DNA from: Anthoceros angustus
Lineage: Eukaryota > Streptophyta > Anthocerotopsida > Anthocerotales > Anthocerotaceae
Length of the DNA: 64,000 nucleotides
Assembly (NCBI GenBank): GCA_010909165.1
Contig: VJWM01000218.1
Location: 1 to 64,000 of the forward strand
Direction of reading: 5' to 3'
Part shown: one piece after another, positions 37,601 to 48,959 of the stretch
Layout of the letters: each line of letters starts with the position of its first letter
How positions within the stretch are numbered: position 1 is the first letter of the stretch
Notes under the pieces: model-generated
Databases searched by the model: none
Told to the model about the DNA's origin: nothing
What the model saw: only the letters and a program-made list of their open reading frames with translations
Position numbers and translations under genes: made by a program

Positions 37601-38148
37601 AACTCTCCTTATGTCAAGGGGAGAAATTCCATATAGTGCAAGGAATCGATCTCGATCTTCGTGAGAGGTGTTCTCCTAGGACGCTTAGAATCGGCTACTA
37701 TCTAAGAGTTTGATTCTATAGGGATTTCTGCTCAACTCACTGTGCTTTGAGGTGATCAGCAACACTTTTAGACCAGACTTGCTCTTCAAAGACGACACCC
37801 ATTGCTCCGTCATTGCATATTTGCTTATCACGAATTTGGACAACAAAATAAAGGTGTAGCACTAGCGACCACGAGGTCCTAGGATAGACTAGTCCGCAAT
37901 GTATGAAGCGGGTAATCAATCTACAAACATTCTATTAATCGAGTACTTGGGGCTATGATACCATATTAACAAATGAAAACTATAGAGAACTTGTACAATT
38001 GAATAAGTGCAACTAATCGATCGAATTACAAAATTATCCTAAATACTTGTGTGGTGGTATTGTGGTGTATGTTCAAAATTAACCTAAATGAATAAATAAT
38101 ATTGGATAGGTTAATTAACCCTAACCTCTAACATAGAAGCTAAAGAAA

Positions 38149-38364
38149 ATGGCAACATCTATGAGATTTGGATGATGTTTCCTTGCTAATTTTCTTGGTC
38201 TTCTACTCATGTTTCCGAGCATGCTCGGATATACTAGGAGTCACTTACCAAACATCAAGAGGATAGATATCGATAATAGCTAGCATCTATCTTGAGCTAG
38301 CTCCAAGAAAACCACCAAGTAGTGCTAGCCCCGTAATGAGCCCCGAGAAGCCTCCTCCATTTAG
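38149..38364 (+). pseudogene. Decayed single-motif paralogue, U5
   Basis: As in the other units, with TGA as codon 9; stop at 38,362-38,364. Confidence 0.72.
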
Positions 38365-40994
38365 AATATTTGAGAAAAATTAAGAGCAACAGCCCCAAGT
38401 GAGCCCATTTGATATAAAGAATCCCTATGGGAGTTTCTTTCCCACCATGCCTTTTCCTCTTGGTTTCTCCATCCACCTTTTGATTTTTGTACTTAGTACT
38501 TGACACGATGGAGCGAATGGAGACAAAAACTTTGAACTCAAAACTAAGGCCATCTACCTTGCATTGAAAATGGGTTGGGGCATTCACAAAGTTTCTCAAA
38601 CAACCTATCTCACCGGCGCAACAACTAGAACTAGATGGCGCTCCGCGGATAGATGCATGAAGTTTATTACACGCACTTGGGAAACTAGCTGCCCTATGCA
38701 AGATAGGAAATGCCTCTAGCAATACTAAGTCACCCTAGTATCACTATCATTTGTATAATACAAGTATGGAGAAGGGGAGCAGAGAACCCGGAGACGGAGG
38801 AACTTATATAGAGGTGGGGGACGATGAATCGTCGAGAGCACCGTGAACTTCGCTATTGGGAGCGGATGGCGCTCAAGCCGCTTAACAAAAGGAACTCCTA
38901 GCGTATGCCAAACTCCTCAAAGACCTCAAAATGGGCGCCCGCTAAAGCCGGGCTAGGATGCGGATGTAGATGGCAGAGACCCTAGGATCAGAATTTAGCG
39001 AACCACGGTTCGCTTTGGTAAACCCGATGACATGTTAAGGAAGGCCAAGGATTCTTAGAGGGTGATGTATAATCTATGACAAAATCTATGTAAAAGTAGC
39101 ATCACAAAATAGACCTCAAAAAGTTGCAACAAGGGGCATATTTTCTAGAATTTCATACATCAAAAATTTGAGAGAAAAAAGGCAAAAAAGAGAGCTAGAG
39201 ACTCAATATGAGTGAGCTGGGGAATTTGGGGTTAAGGAAAGGGAGAGGTGTGCTGATGGTTTTTGGTGCGTGTGGAACCTCCTAGTTAGTCTTCTCATTT
39301 CTTGTGGTTCCGTTGATAGGGGTTTTACTTGTACACTCATAGGCCATGGTTCCTAGTAGGTTCCAAATTTGGTATTGGCGGATTTTGGCTTTGTGGCGGT
39401 GTCCTTGTGATGATTTGGAGGTTTTTGGTTTTCGATCGCTGCTGGCGACAGGGGGCTTTTGGCTCCGATTCAGTGGCTCTTCTCGGTTGCTCAGGTTCTT
39501 GGTGTTGCGTGCACTGGATGATGGTGAATTGGGGCCCGAGCTCCGTAGGTTAATTTTGTCTACAAGTTACATTTGGTATGAGGGGTTTGCTCGCCTTCGC
39601 TTGGCAAGGGAGGCGCTATTTTGATCTATGGAGGATGAGGTTTCGGCTTCTCTTAGTATCATTTTCGGTCTCAATTTGCGGTTTCAAAATAAAGCGTGAT
39701 TTTTCACAAAATAAAACCATGCTCCTCAAGCCGCTTAACAAAAGGGATGAGTCCACCCCAATACCTATTAGAACTCACGATGTCTCATTTGAGGGAAGCC
39801 AATGTGCCTTTTCCAAGAGGCACTTATGTAGTTATTTGGGTTTCTTCCTTCTAGCGAGTAATTGCAAGATATATATTAATACATATTTATTTATAGATCA
39901 TTAGGCGTATGCAGCCATGAGGCTATGATGCCTCTATTTACATTTTTTCACCAGCAATGCTTGCAGTAGATTTTTCAAATTCCTAATTCTAATATTATAA
40001 TAGCGTAAAGAGGTTTTGGTCCTATGGAGCTTGTTGTGGTGTATATTAATACATATAGACCACAATAAGTGCATTTAAAACCCTACAATTTGGAAAGTCT
40101 ACATTTTAGATAAGCCTATGGAGGTAGTTCTAGATGGAACATACATCCAAGATAAAGTCGCCAAGTTGAAGAGACTGTGGCAAAACATTAAAACAAGGTC
40201 CTCATTTCAAGACACTATCACCAAGTCATTCAAATACCTTGATGGAGCTAGCCCTAAATGGAACACATACCCAAAGACGAAGGCCCCTTAACAATCATCA
40301 AGTATTTATGATAACCTTGTGGAGTTTGCTCGAGACGAAACAAACGCTCAAGCACGCGGCTTCCCTTGAAGAGAGTAGGTTCCCATTATAACATTGTACC
40401 ACCAAGTATGTCAAATCACCTTGTGGAGTGTGACCGAGAGGAACATACGCACAAGTACAAGTCCCTTGAAGAAACTAGGTCAAATACCTACAATCAAACT
40501 TGGGTAGGTACCCATCCATTATTCTTCCGTTGACGTGAAGAGTCATGTATCAAATTTGAGGTTGAGCGTTATTATCCTAGCATTATTCTAAAAATGTCGA
40601 GATAAGAAAGGTAATTTCAAAGAAAAATAGAAGTGTAGGAGAGGGACAATGTGTGTGTTGGGGGTAACTAGTGGAGAAAGTGATTGGGAACGAGAGAGTA
40701 TGGGGTGCAAGAAGAAAAGAAAAGGAAGGAGGGACAAGATTTATGAGTAAAAGGAAATATTATAAAATAGAAATAGATTGAAAAAATAAAACATAAAATA
40801 TGGAAAAGAGTGAAAAAGATAGAAGATAAAAAAAAAGAAAAAGTGAAGAAGATATCAAACAAAAATTAAGTGAATACCTAGTTGAAATCTTCTTTTGATA
40901 TTATGTATTGAAGAAGAATAAAGTCATTGAATTTAGGTAACATGGGATCGATAAGAAAAAGATTGTATATCGAGATATAAATGAGTTTGTTCTC

Positions 40995-41188
40995 TATATA
41001 TGTACAAGTCCTCTCATCACAATTTCACATATTTGATCGCACTTGCTATCTCCGGTGAGTTATTCTCTTATTAGGTACATTTGTCGTTAGGTTTGATTGT
41101 AGTATTGCTCTTAGATTTGCTTAGGTTTGATTGTGATATTGCTCTTAGATTTGCTTAGGTGTGATTGTAATTTTGGTCTTAGACTTGT
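40995..41188 (+). promoter_or_regulatory. Promoter region of the U6 peptide gene
   Basis: TATATATG at 40,995-41,002, 288 bp before the ATG at 41,283, with the three 34-bp repeats. Confidence 0.55.
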
Positions 41189-41282
41189 TGTGCATTGAAA
41201 TGGGTAGAGTATTGGCGAAGATCTTTTGTATAGAAAATGTAATCGATTGCTTGATGTTGCTTGGTTTGTGTAGCTAGAGAAA

Positions 41283-42095
41283 ATGGCGACATCTATGGGA
41301 TTTGGACGATCTTTCCTTGCTATTTTCCTTGCTCTTCTACTCATGTTTCCAAGCATATTGCTAGGCGATTAGGGAGTCACTTGAACGCCAAGAGGATAGA
41401 TATTGATGACAAGATATTGAGGGCTCCACGAAAACCGCCTAGTGGTCCTAGCCCGAATGAGCCGTGGATGCCTCCTCTAGATCCACGAAGGTGATTGTTC
41501 GAGGAGACGACGCATCTTGAGGGCTCCTAGAAAACCACCTAGTGGTGCTAGCCCGTAATGAGCCCGGGATGCCTCCTCTCGATGTAGAGAAAGTGACTGC
41601 TCAAGGAGACGACGCATCTTGAGGGCTCCAAAACCACCTAGCGGTGCTAGCTCGCAATGAGCTCGGGATGCCTCCTCTAGAGGCAAAGAAAGTAATTGTT
41701 GAGGGCACAAAGGCATCTTGAGAGCTCCAAGAAAACCACCTAGTGGTGCTAGCCCGTAATGAGCCCGGGATGCCTCCTCTCGATGTAGAGAAAGTGACTG
41801 CTCAAGGAGACGACGCATCTTGAGGGCTCCTAGAAAACCACCTAGCGGTGCTAGCTCGGCAATGAGCTGGGATGCCTCCTCTAGAGGCAAAGAAAGTAAT
41901 TGTTGGAGGGCACAAAGGCATCTTGAGAGCTCCAAGAAAACCACCTAGTGGTGCTAGCCCGGCAATGAGCCCGGATGCCTCCTCTAGATCCATCAAGGTG
42001 ACTCTTGAGGAGACGAGCGCATCTTGAGGGCTCCACGAAACCACCTAGCGGTGCTAGCTCGCAATGAGCCCGGGATGCCTCCTCTAGATCCATAG
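41283..42095 (+). CDS. Secreted multi-peptide precursor with seven motifs, U6 copy
   Basis: ATG at 41,283, TAG at 42,093-42,095 after MPPLDP. It holds seven SGP motifs, two more than any other copy: the extra pair (near 41,813 and 41,918) repeats motifs 3 and 4, consistent with unequal crossing-over between motifs. The first motif region, LRAPRKPPSGPSPNEP, is open; the frame closes at GGCGATTAG in the signal peptide region as in U5. Mature peptides would be released by proteases from the secreted precursor; the cut sites are unknown, and the conserved acidic linkers (GDEG, GDDAS) next to LRAP are candidates. CDS status depends on the small indels being sequence errors. Confidence 0.6.
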
Positions 42096-42262
42096 AGAGT
42101 CATTTTCAACTTGTATTGAGTGTAGAAGTAATGGCTCATACAAGGCACAAGTGGGAATTATAATGTGCATATGTCGCTCACCCTTGGACACCCTTTTGTT
42201 GGGAAGGTGTGGTATTGAAACGGGAGATATTTTCTTGTCGTATATTTATTGAAGAATTTAAT

Positions 42263-43840
42263 CGAACTTATTATGTTAACAATAAACAATAATTCGGATT
42301 TACTAACTATTGATCTTTTGATGTTAATACGACATTAAAGGGAATGTGTTACTTGACCCCATCATTTCACTCCGGAACAAGGATGTGGAAATGCATGTCA
42401 CACCATTTGGTCTACACCGTGGCTTTAGCGATCCGACACGAGAAGACGATCCCCTGCATCGATGGGCCCCATTGCATATAGCACCAGCCCAAGCCGTTGA
42501 GAGGGATGGGAGAAAAGTGATAGCAAGCCTGTCTACACAGCACCAAGCAGCAGTGGAATTGAAGGACAAGACTACCGCACCAAAGGTGAATACGCAAGTT
42601 TATCGAGGAGTGGCGAAATGGTCATCGGCAGAACTTTCAAAGATAATCCCACAATGAGCACAGGATGCCTCCTCTAGAGGCAAAGAAAGTAATTGTTGAG
42701 GGCACAAAGGCATCTTGAGGGCTCCAGGAAACCAGTGAGTACGCATCTTGCAGCATGATAGACCCGAGCTCGCGATGGAGAAAGAATTAGGACACGGACT
42801 TAGAATATCTAGGAGATTGGAGACAGGTAGCCGCAAAACCCCTTAGGTTGAAAGGTCCTCTCATGTTACAAAGACATTGGTATGCCAAAAATGAACCTAC
42901 CTAGCTCAAGACCGCGAGGACATCCAAGCCCTCGTGACAAGGTATTGGGTCCCATCCTTTCCTTTGAAGTCGTTTCCTACATACTTGAGTACAAAACGTT
43001 GCTAGAGGACATCTACAACGGCTTCCACACACCGCTCCATCTAGTCCGCACTAATACGAACTTATTATGTTAACAATAAACAATAATTCGGATTTACTAA
43101 CTATTGATCTTTTGATGTTAATACGACATTAAAGGGAATGTGTTACTTGACCCCATCATTTCACTCCGGAACAAGGATGTGGAAATGCATGTCACACCAT
43201 TTGGTCTACACCGTGGCTTTAGCTGCATCGATACGAAGACGATCCCCTGATGGGCCCCATTGCATATAGCACCAGCCCAAGCCGTTGAGAGGGATGGGAG
43301 AAAAGTGATAGCAAGCCTGTCTACACAGCACCAAGCAGCAGTGGAATTGAAGGACAAGACTACCGCACCAGTGTGAATACGCAAGTTTATCGAGGAGTGG
43401 CGAAATGGTCATCAGCGCAGCAACTTTCAGCAAAGATAATCCCACAACCGAACACCCTCGGCCGAATGAGGCTTGGCGGTAGCTGGAAACCAGTGAGTAC
43501 TGCATCTTGCAGCATGATAGACCCGAGCTCGCGATGGAGAAAGAATTAGGACACGGACTTAGAATATCTAGGAGATTGGAGACAGGTAGCCGCAAAACCC
43601 CTTAGGTTGAAAGGTCCTCTCATGTTACAAGACATTGGTATGCCAAAAATGAACCTACCTAGCTCAAGACCGCGAGGACATCCAAGCCCTCGGGACAAGG
43701 TATTGGGTCCCATCCTTTCCTTTGAAGTCGCTTTCTACATACTTGAGTACAAAACGTTGCTAGAGGACATCTACAACGGCTTCCACACACCGCTCCATCT
43801 AGTCCGTACCAATACTAATGAACTTACCCGCCACTGATCA
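42263..43840 (+). repeat. Tandem duplication inside U6 (offset 794 bp)
   Basis: CGAACTTATTATGTTAACAA occurs at 42,263 and 43,057 followed by nearly the same 780 bases. The joint near 43,050 links CTAGTCCGCACTAATA to CGAACTTATT; the sister copies read ACTAATGAACTTAC at the source, so the joint shares about 6-8 bases. Confidence 0.85.
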
Positions 43841-44030
43841 TGAACTCGGGCGGTCCAATGATCATGTCCACCAAAGATTGGAGTATTCACGGACCCCAAC
43901 CGGAGCTCTACTCGCGTTGCTAGAGGACATCTACAACGGCTTCCACACACCGCTCCATCTAGTCCGCAATGAGCCCGGATGCCTCCTCTCGATGTAGAGA
44001 AAAGTGATAGCAAGCCTGCTAAACTCTCCT
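42346..44030 (+). other. Unassigned coding-like region of the unit, U6 copy
   Basis: Present twice here because of the 794-bp duplication. Open stretches in one orientation give protein-like segments: LRNKDVEMHVTPFGLHRGFS, WAPLHIAPAQAVERDGRKV, RPELAMEKELGHGLRISRR, then (43,607-43,837, 76 codons) KGPLMLQDIGMPKMNLPSS leading to LEDIYNGFHTPLHLVRT, and further STKDWSIHGPQPELYSRCYL. The order is the same in all units, with single-base shifts between segments. I recognise no family. It could be an exon series of an unknown gene, a captured gene fragment, or non-coding sequence with few stops. The second copy keeps the unpatched variable spot (43,410-43,510); the first has a patch at 42,650-42,730. 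Confidence 0.35.
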
Positions 44031-44573
44031 TATGTCAAGGGGAGAAATTCCATATAGTGCAAGGAATCGATCTCCGATCTTCGTGAGAGGTGTTCTCCTA
44101 GGACGTTTAGAATCGGCTACTATCTAAGAGTTTGATTCTATAGGGATTTCTGTTCAACTCAACCGTGCTTTGAGGTGATCAAGAACACTTTTAGACCAGA
44201 CTTGCTCTTCAAAGACGACACCCATTGCTCGCGTCATTGCATATTTGCTTATCAAGAATTTGGACAACAAAATAAAGGTGTAGCACTAGCGACCACGAGG
44301 TCCTAGGATACGACTAGTCCGCAATGTATGAAGCGGGTAATCAATCTACAAACATTCGCATAATCGAGTACTTGGGGTATGATACCATATTAACAATGAA
44401 AACTATAGAGAACTTGTACAATTGAATAAGTGCAACTCATCGATCAATTACAAAATTATCCTAAATACTTGTGTGGTGGTATTGTGGTGTATGTTCAAAA
44501 TTAACCTAAATGAATAAATAATATTGGATAGGTTCAATTAACCCTAACCTCTAATAAATAGAAGCTAAAGAAA

Positions 44574-44790
44574 ATGGCAACATCTATGAGATTTGGATGA
44601 TGTTTCCTTGCTAATTTTCTTGGTCTTCTACTCATGTTTCCGAGCATGCTACCGGATATACTAGGAGTCACTTACCAAACATCAAGAGGATAGATACCGA
44701 TAATAGCTAGCATCTATCTTGAGCTAGCTCCAAGAAAACCACCAAGTAGTGCTAGCCCGTAATGAGCCCCGAGAAGCCTCCTCCATTTAG
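44574..44790 (+). pseudogene. Decayed single-motif paralogue, U6
   Basis: MATSMRFG then TGA; closing motif APRKPPSSAS; stop at 44,788-44,790. It lies in the array unit nearest to the copia insertion. Confidence 0.7.
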
Positions 44791-45434
44791 AATATTTGAG
44801 AAAATTAAGAGCAACAGCCCCAAGTGAGCCCATTTGATATAAAGAATCCTATGGGAGTTTCTTTCCCACCATGCCTTTTCCTCTTGGTTTTCCATCCACT
44901 TTTTGATTTTTGTACTTAGTACTTGACACGATGGAGCGAATGGAGACAAAACTTTGAACTCAAAACTAAGGCCATCTACCTTGCGCATTGAAAAATGGGT
45001 TGGGGGCATTCACAAAGTTTCTCAAACAACCTATCTCATCGGGCGCAACAACTAGAACTAGATGGCGCTCCGCGGATAGATGCATGAAGTTTATTACACG
45101 CACTTGGGAAACTAGCTGCCCTATGCAAGATAGGAAATGCCTCTAGCAATACTAAGTCACCCTAGTATCACTATCATTTGTATAATACAAGTATGGAGAA
45201 GGGGGAGCAGAGAACCGGAGACGGAGGAACTTATATAGAGGTGGGGGACGATGAATCGTGAGAGCACCGTGAACTTCGCTATTGGGAGTGTATGCCCGCA
45301 GCTGAACAAAAAGGAACTCCTAGCGATGCCAAACTCCTCCGCAAAGACTAAAATGGGCGCCCGCTAAAGCCGGGCTAGGATGCGGGATGTAGATGGCGAG
45401 AGACCCTAGGATCGTAACTTAGCGAACCACGGTT

Positions 45435-45643
45435 TGTTGCGACCATAGCGCTACGGAGGGAAGCTTCGTTCCGTTCGATCATTAATGTTAGGCACGCGCG
45501 TGCGTAGAAGAATGTTTTAGTTGCCGGACGGTTCCGTTCGTTACCTTTCACACTTACGATCGCGTTACAACCGCATCGAGACACTATAAGTACGCACGCT
45601 CGACTTAATCAATCACTCATCGCTCACCTTCGTGATCTTGCAC
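45435..45643 (+). repeat. Presumed copia 5' LTR (short)
   Basis: Starts TGTTG and could end at CTTGCA (45,643), a few bases before the primer site. Contains TATAAGTACGC (about 45,586), a possible TATA box. It is assigned by position only, since its partner was not found. Confidence 0.45.
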
Positions 45644-45651
45644 CCGCTTTA

Positions 45652-45663
45652 TGGTATCGAGCC
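45652..45663 (+). other. Primer-binding site
   Basis: TGGTATCGAGCC resembles TGGTATCAGAGC, the complement of the 3' end of plant initiator-Met tRNA used by most copia elements, with AG missing in the middle. Confidence 0.65.
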
Positions 45664-46149
45664 GAAGGCCAAGCGCCGCTCGCATCGCCACGCGCCACGC
45701 CACCGTGTCACAAAGCTTCCCAATGGCGCTGCAGAAGAACGGCAATCGGCAAGAAGATCCTAAAATCGCAAGATGCCTAGAAAGCGTGCCGGCTTCTTCC
45801 TCTCCATCGGTAGAGCGCCTCCCGTGCGGATCCGGCCATTTGCGGGACCGCATCAAAGAGATGAGACGCACCTTCAACATTAGGCCTCGTCCTGCATCGG
45901 CCCCTGCCCATCGAACCAGCCACACGGGACTTCACACTCTTCCACCACGCCTCATGTTTTGCTAACCGCATGTCTGCAGATTCTGAGCGCTTCCAGAGAT
46001 TCCACCAAGCCAACCTGTTCTCTACTAGAGCGTCATCACCCATCAAGATCTCAAGAACCAATCACGGAATTGAACTCACAAATCGAGTCACTTCACTTGC
46101 ATTAGAGAAAATTCATCTCAAAGATTAGATACTAGTGCCAATAGCTCAC

Positions 46150-47104
46150 CTCTCAGACGCAGCAATATATGCTCGCTTTGATCCCTTAACAACCACAAAA
46201 GAAATACTAAGAAGCAAACAATCATGGAATAAAACAACACCACCAAAATCGAATCTGGACCGAGACCGGTTTAACGGAATCGATTTCATGTGTGGAAGAT
46301 GAGAGTCACCGCCGCTCAAGAGCATGACCGATGGAGATTGTCGACGACACTCCCGTGCTCGGACCCAACACCAACCTGTTGGAACATCCGACTTAATTGC
46401 GGCTTGGAACAAGAGAGACAAGCGCGCAATCTCCTCATATCTCGCACTTGATAAAAGTATGCTTCAGACACACAGTACCAAAGATGCTCACGGCATCCGG
46501 AAGATATTTAACGATATGTTCCAAGCCCAAGACTCCATGTCACTAGTGAGCGCCACGAGATTGTTTTACCACTCGGGATGAAGGACACGGAGAGTGTTGA
46601 ACAAAGACGCCAAGAATTTCCAAGCAAGAAGAGCGACTAGCCGCCCGGCACCACGATCACGGAACACCAAGTCAGTAATACCGACATCCCCGCATCTTAC
46701 AGACTTTCGGCTCGAATTCCATCATCGACAATCAGCAAAAGCAGCGGTGGAGGTGCCCAAGCGGACACGTTCTCCGAAATCGTTGGAGCTTTACTTGAGG
46801 AGGAATCGAGCCGTGGCTCCAATTCAAGAACTGGCCAAGGTAGCACCAATCACGCACTCTTCACTTCTCGAGGCCGAGGCAGTCGAAGAGGCAGAGGACG
46901 CGGTAATTTTTCAAACCGCCGCTTTTACGACTCACAGCAGCTGCATGCACCCGGAGGCTACAACAAAAACAATCAGACTGGTCAGAAAAGGACCAGCAAA
47001 GGACCCTGCAACTGGTGCCGGATTCCGGGCCATTTCGAGTACGAATGCAGGAAGAAACAATCAGGAGAACCTCGCCGTGACTCACCCAGAAACGAGTCGA
47101 ACCT
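46150..47104 (+). pseudogene. Copia gag (frameshifted), with zinc knuckle
   Basis: Forms the particle that packages the element RNA. Recognisable pieces: DRDRFNGIDF (about 46,262), LIAAWNKRDKRAISSYLALD, KDAHGIRKIFNDMFQAQDS (46,395-46,540), an arginine/glycine-rich stretch RGRGSRRGRGRGNFSNRR (about 46,868) and the knuckle CNWCRIPGHFEYEC (47,007-47,048), a perfect CX2CX4HX4C. The pieces lie in different frames. Confidence 0.85.
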
Positions 47105-47149
47105 GCTAATGACTCCCAAGCCCCCACCAGTAATTCAATCTTAGTCTGT

Positions 47150-47375
47150 TTGATGTCGACTCAGATCGACGATTGTCGATGGTTCCTGGATTCGAGCAAC
47201 TACTCACATTTGCGGACAGGATATGTTCACATCCTATCATAATGTCCTCTCGACCAAAGATGTCACCTTGGTGACGACTCACTCCCCGCCAAGGCACCGG
47301 TGAAGTTGCATTGAGACTCTCTAATGGCGAATCCCTCATCATCAATGGAGTGCTTCACGCACTGCAATGACCAAG
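47150..47375 (+). pseudogene. Copia protease (degenerate)
   Basis: CRWFLDSSNYSH corresponds to the WFLDSGA.SH active-site segment, with the glycine and alanine of DSGA lost or shifted. Further on, NVLSTKDVTL and SNGESLIINGVLHAL match the protease C-terminal pattern. Not functional as read. Confidence 0.7.
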
Positions 47376-47559
47376 AACCCGCTATCGGTGAGGAAATTGG
47401 CCACGGAGCACGACCTCATAATTACTTTTCAAGGCAACCATCGCACAATTCATGATTCAAGGATAAACATCGATCGCACTTGCACACGGCCTACCTTACA
47501 ACGACCAGATCCGCTGAACATACGCCTTCTTCATCACTTGTCGCCGATGACTCATCATC

Positions 47560-48430
47560 GCTTTCACAAAGAACACCTGCTATGGCATTACGGCCATATA
47601 AATCAGCGTTATTTGGAAGCCTTTGCCAACCCGCCTTGTACAAGGATCCATCAACATTAAATCCAGAAGGATTTCTTCCGTGAGATCCGCAAGTACTCCA
47701 AGTTGACCCAACTCCCTTTTAAAGATCCTTCACCAACAAGAGCTCGACGACTTGAGACTCAGACATCGACATCCGCGCCCAATGAGCACACAGTGGGGCC
47801 ACTCTTACTTCCTTACTTTTATGGACGAATGGAGTGTACTCCCACATTTATTTCTTGCGCCACAAGGATGAGGCCCTCACCGTTCCAAGAGTTTGTGTTA
47901 GCAGAACGACAAACTGGTTTTCAAGTCTGCACTCTAATGACAATGGTGGAGAATACACAAGTGCGCTTTTAATGAGTTCTCACGATCCAAAGGGATCCTC
48001 CGCCAACTTATCGTGCCATACACTCCTTCTCGAACCCCTATGCAGAGCGACTCAATAGATCACTTCTTGAGATTTCTCGCCCATTCGAAGCTCTCCCGCC
48101 TCTCTCGAGGCTCGGGCCAGCGTAGCTACGCCCAACTACCTTAAAACAGGCTTCCTACTAAAGAGCTGCCAGCACTACACCTTTTGAACCGGATGTAACA
48201 AACCTAGAATCTCCCATCTTCGCATCTTGGTAGTCCCGCTTTTGCCCATATACCGATGCCACCAGAAGAAATGGGACGACAAAAGTCGCAAGCTTCTCTT
48301 CATTGGCTACTCGGATCAAGTAAAAGCCTACCGTCTCATCAACCCGGCTACTAGAGAGGTAATCCTTTCCGCAGTTGTTCATTTCCATGAATCCCATGTC
48401 CTCAACACCTATCTTACCTCCTGTCACCTC
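47560..48430 (+). pseudogene. Copia integrase (frameshifted)
   Basis: LLWHYGHINQRYLEAF (about 47,577) is the pre-integrase zinc-binding block, GGHSYFLTFMDEW-like codons follow near 47,800, and SLHSNDNGGEYTSA (about 47,925-47,960) holds the second catalytic Asp with an extra Asn. LIVPYTPS follows. The C-terminal block KWDDKSRKLLFIGYSDQVKA and NPATREVILSAVVHFHES is open at 48,260-48,400. Joins the element DNA to the genome in the family. Confidence 0.82.
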
Positions 48431-48959
48431 TCTTCCCCACCCAGATCTCGGCCTCCTACCTTCACTAATTTTCCCTTGCCCTTGAGGGGCCACATCTCAC
48501 TACGAAGAAGAAGAAGACGATATGCAAGCTCAAGAGGAAACTCGGCTCATTCACCGTTCGGCCCACTACTCAAGCACCTCTGTACCTGGATATACTAGAT
48601 ATACCACATATACCACATATACCAACTATTCCACTATCCAAGCCCCACCACTATCCCAGCAGTGTATTACCACCGATGACCTCGAGGTGCATCCTTTGTC
48701 CACAACCAGCAGGATAATGAGGTACACATCCACGAACTCGAACCACCACCTCTTAGGCGATCTACTCGCCATAGACCACCTAGCCATCAATGGAGACATC
48801 CACCCTTGTCCCTAGAGACTCCTTTTCTCGCCAAGAGCCTATTCCACCTCTGAAGCACTAGTTCCCGCTCAAGCCCCACCGACAATAATGTCGACTCAAG
48901 ATGTATTGCATTGCATCAAGCCACAGAATTGAGATGCAGGATGTACCGCAAGCATAGAA

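Larger units (their letters stand above)
35845..41256 (+). repeat. Tandem unit U5 (5,412 bp)
   Basis: Full unit. Chimeric patches occur at 37,055-37,118 (fragment of the peptide repeats) and at 38,868-38,890, where GCTCAAGCCGCTTAACAAAA from 39,722 replaces the GCCTGCAGGTGAAC-like stretch of sister copies. Confidence 0.93.
41257..45434 (+). repeat. Tandem unit U6, truncated by the copia element
   Basis: Starts normally and ends at ACCACGGTT (45,434), where other units continue CGTTTGGTAAACCC. It has two extra peptide motifs (41,283-42,095), an internal tandem duplication with an offset of 794 bp (42,263 and 43,057) and a mosaic patch at 43,918-44,025. Confidence 0.92.

Noticed and set aside
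41477-41944. Minus-strand 155-codon frame across the peptide repeats (LAPLGGFLGALKM repeats)
   Set aside because: The plus-strand frame has a signal peptide, a start codon after a TATA box and a stop directly after the last repeat; the minus frame has none of these.
45651-45965. Plus-strand frame of 104 codons directly after the copia primer site
   Set aside because: No gag motif; the recognisable gag starts only near 46,150-46,260, so this is leader sequence.
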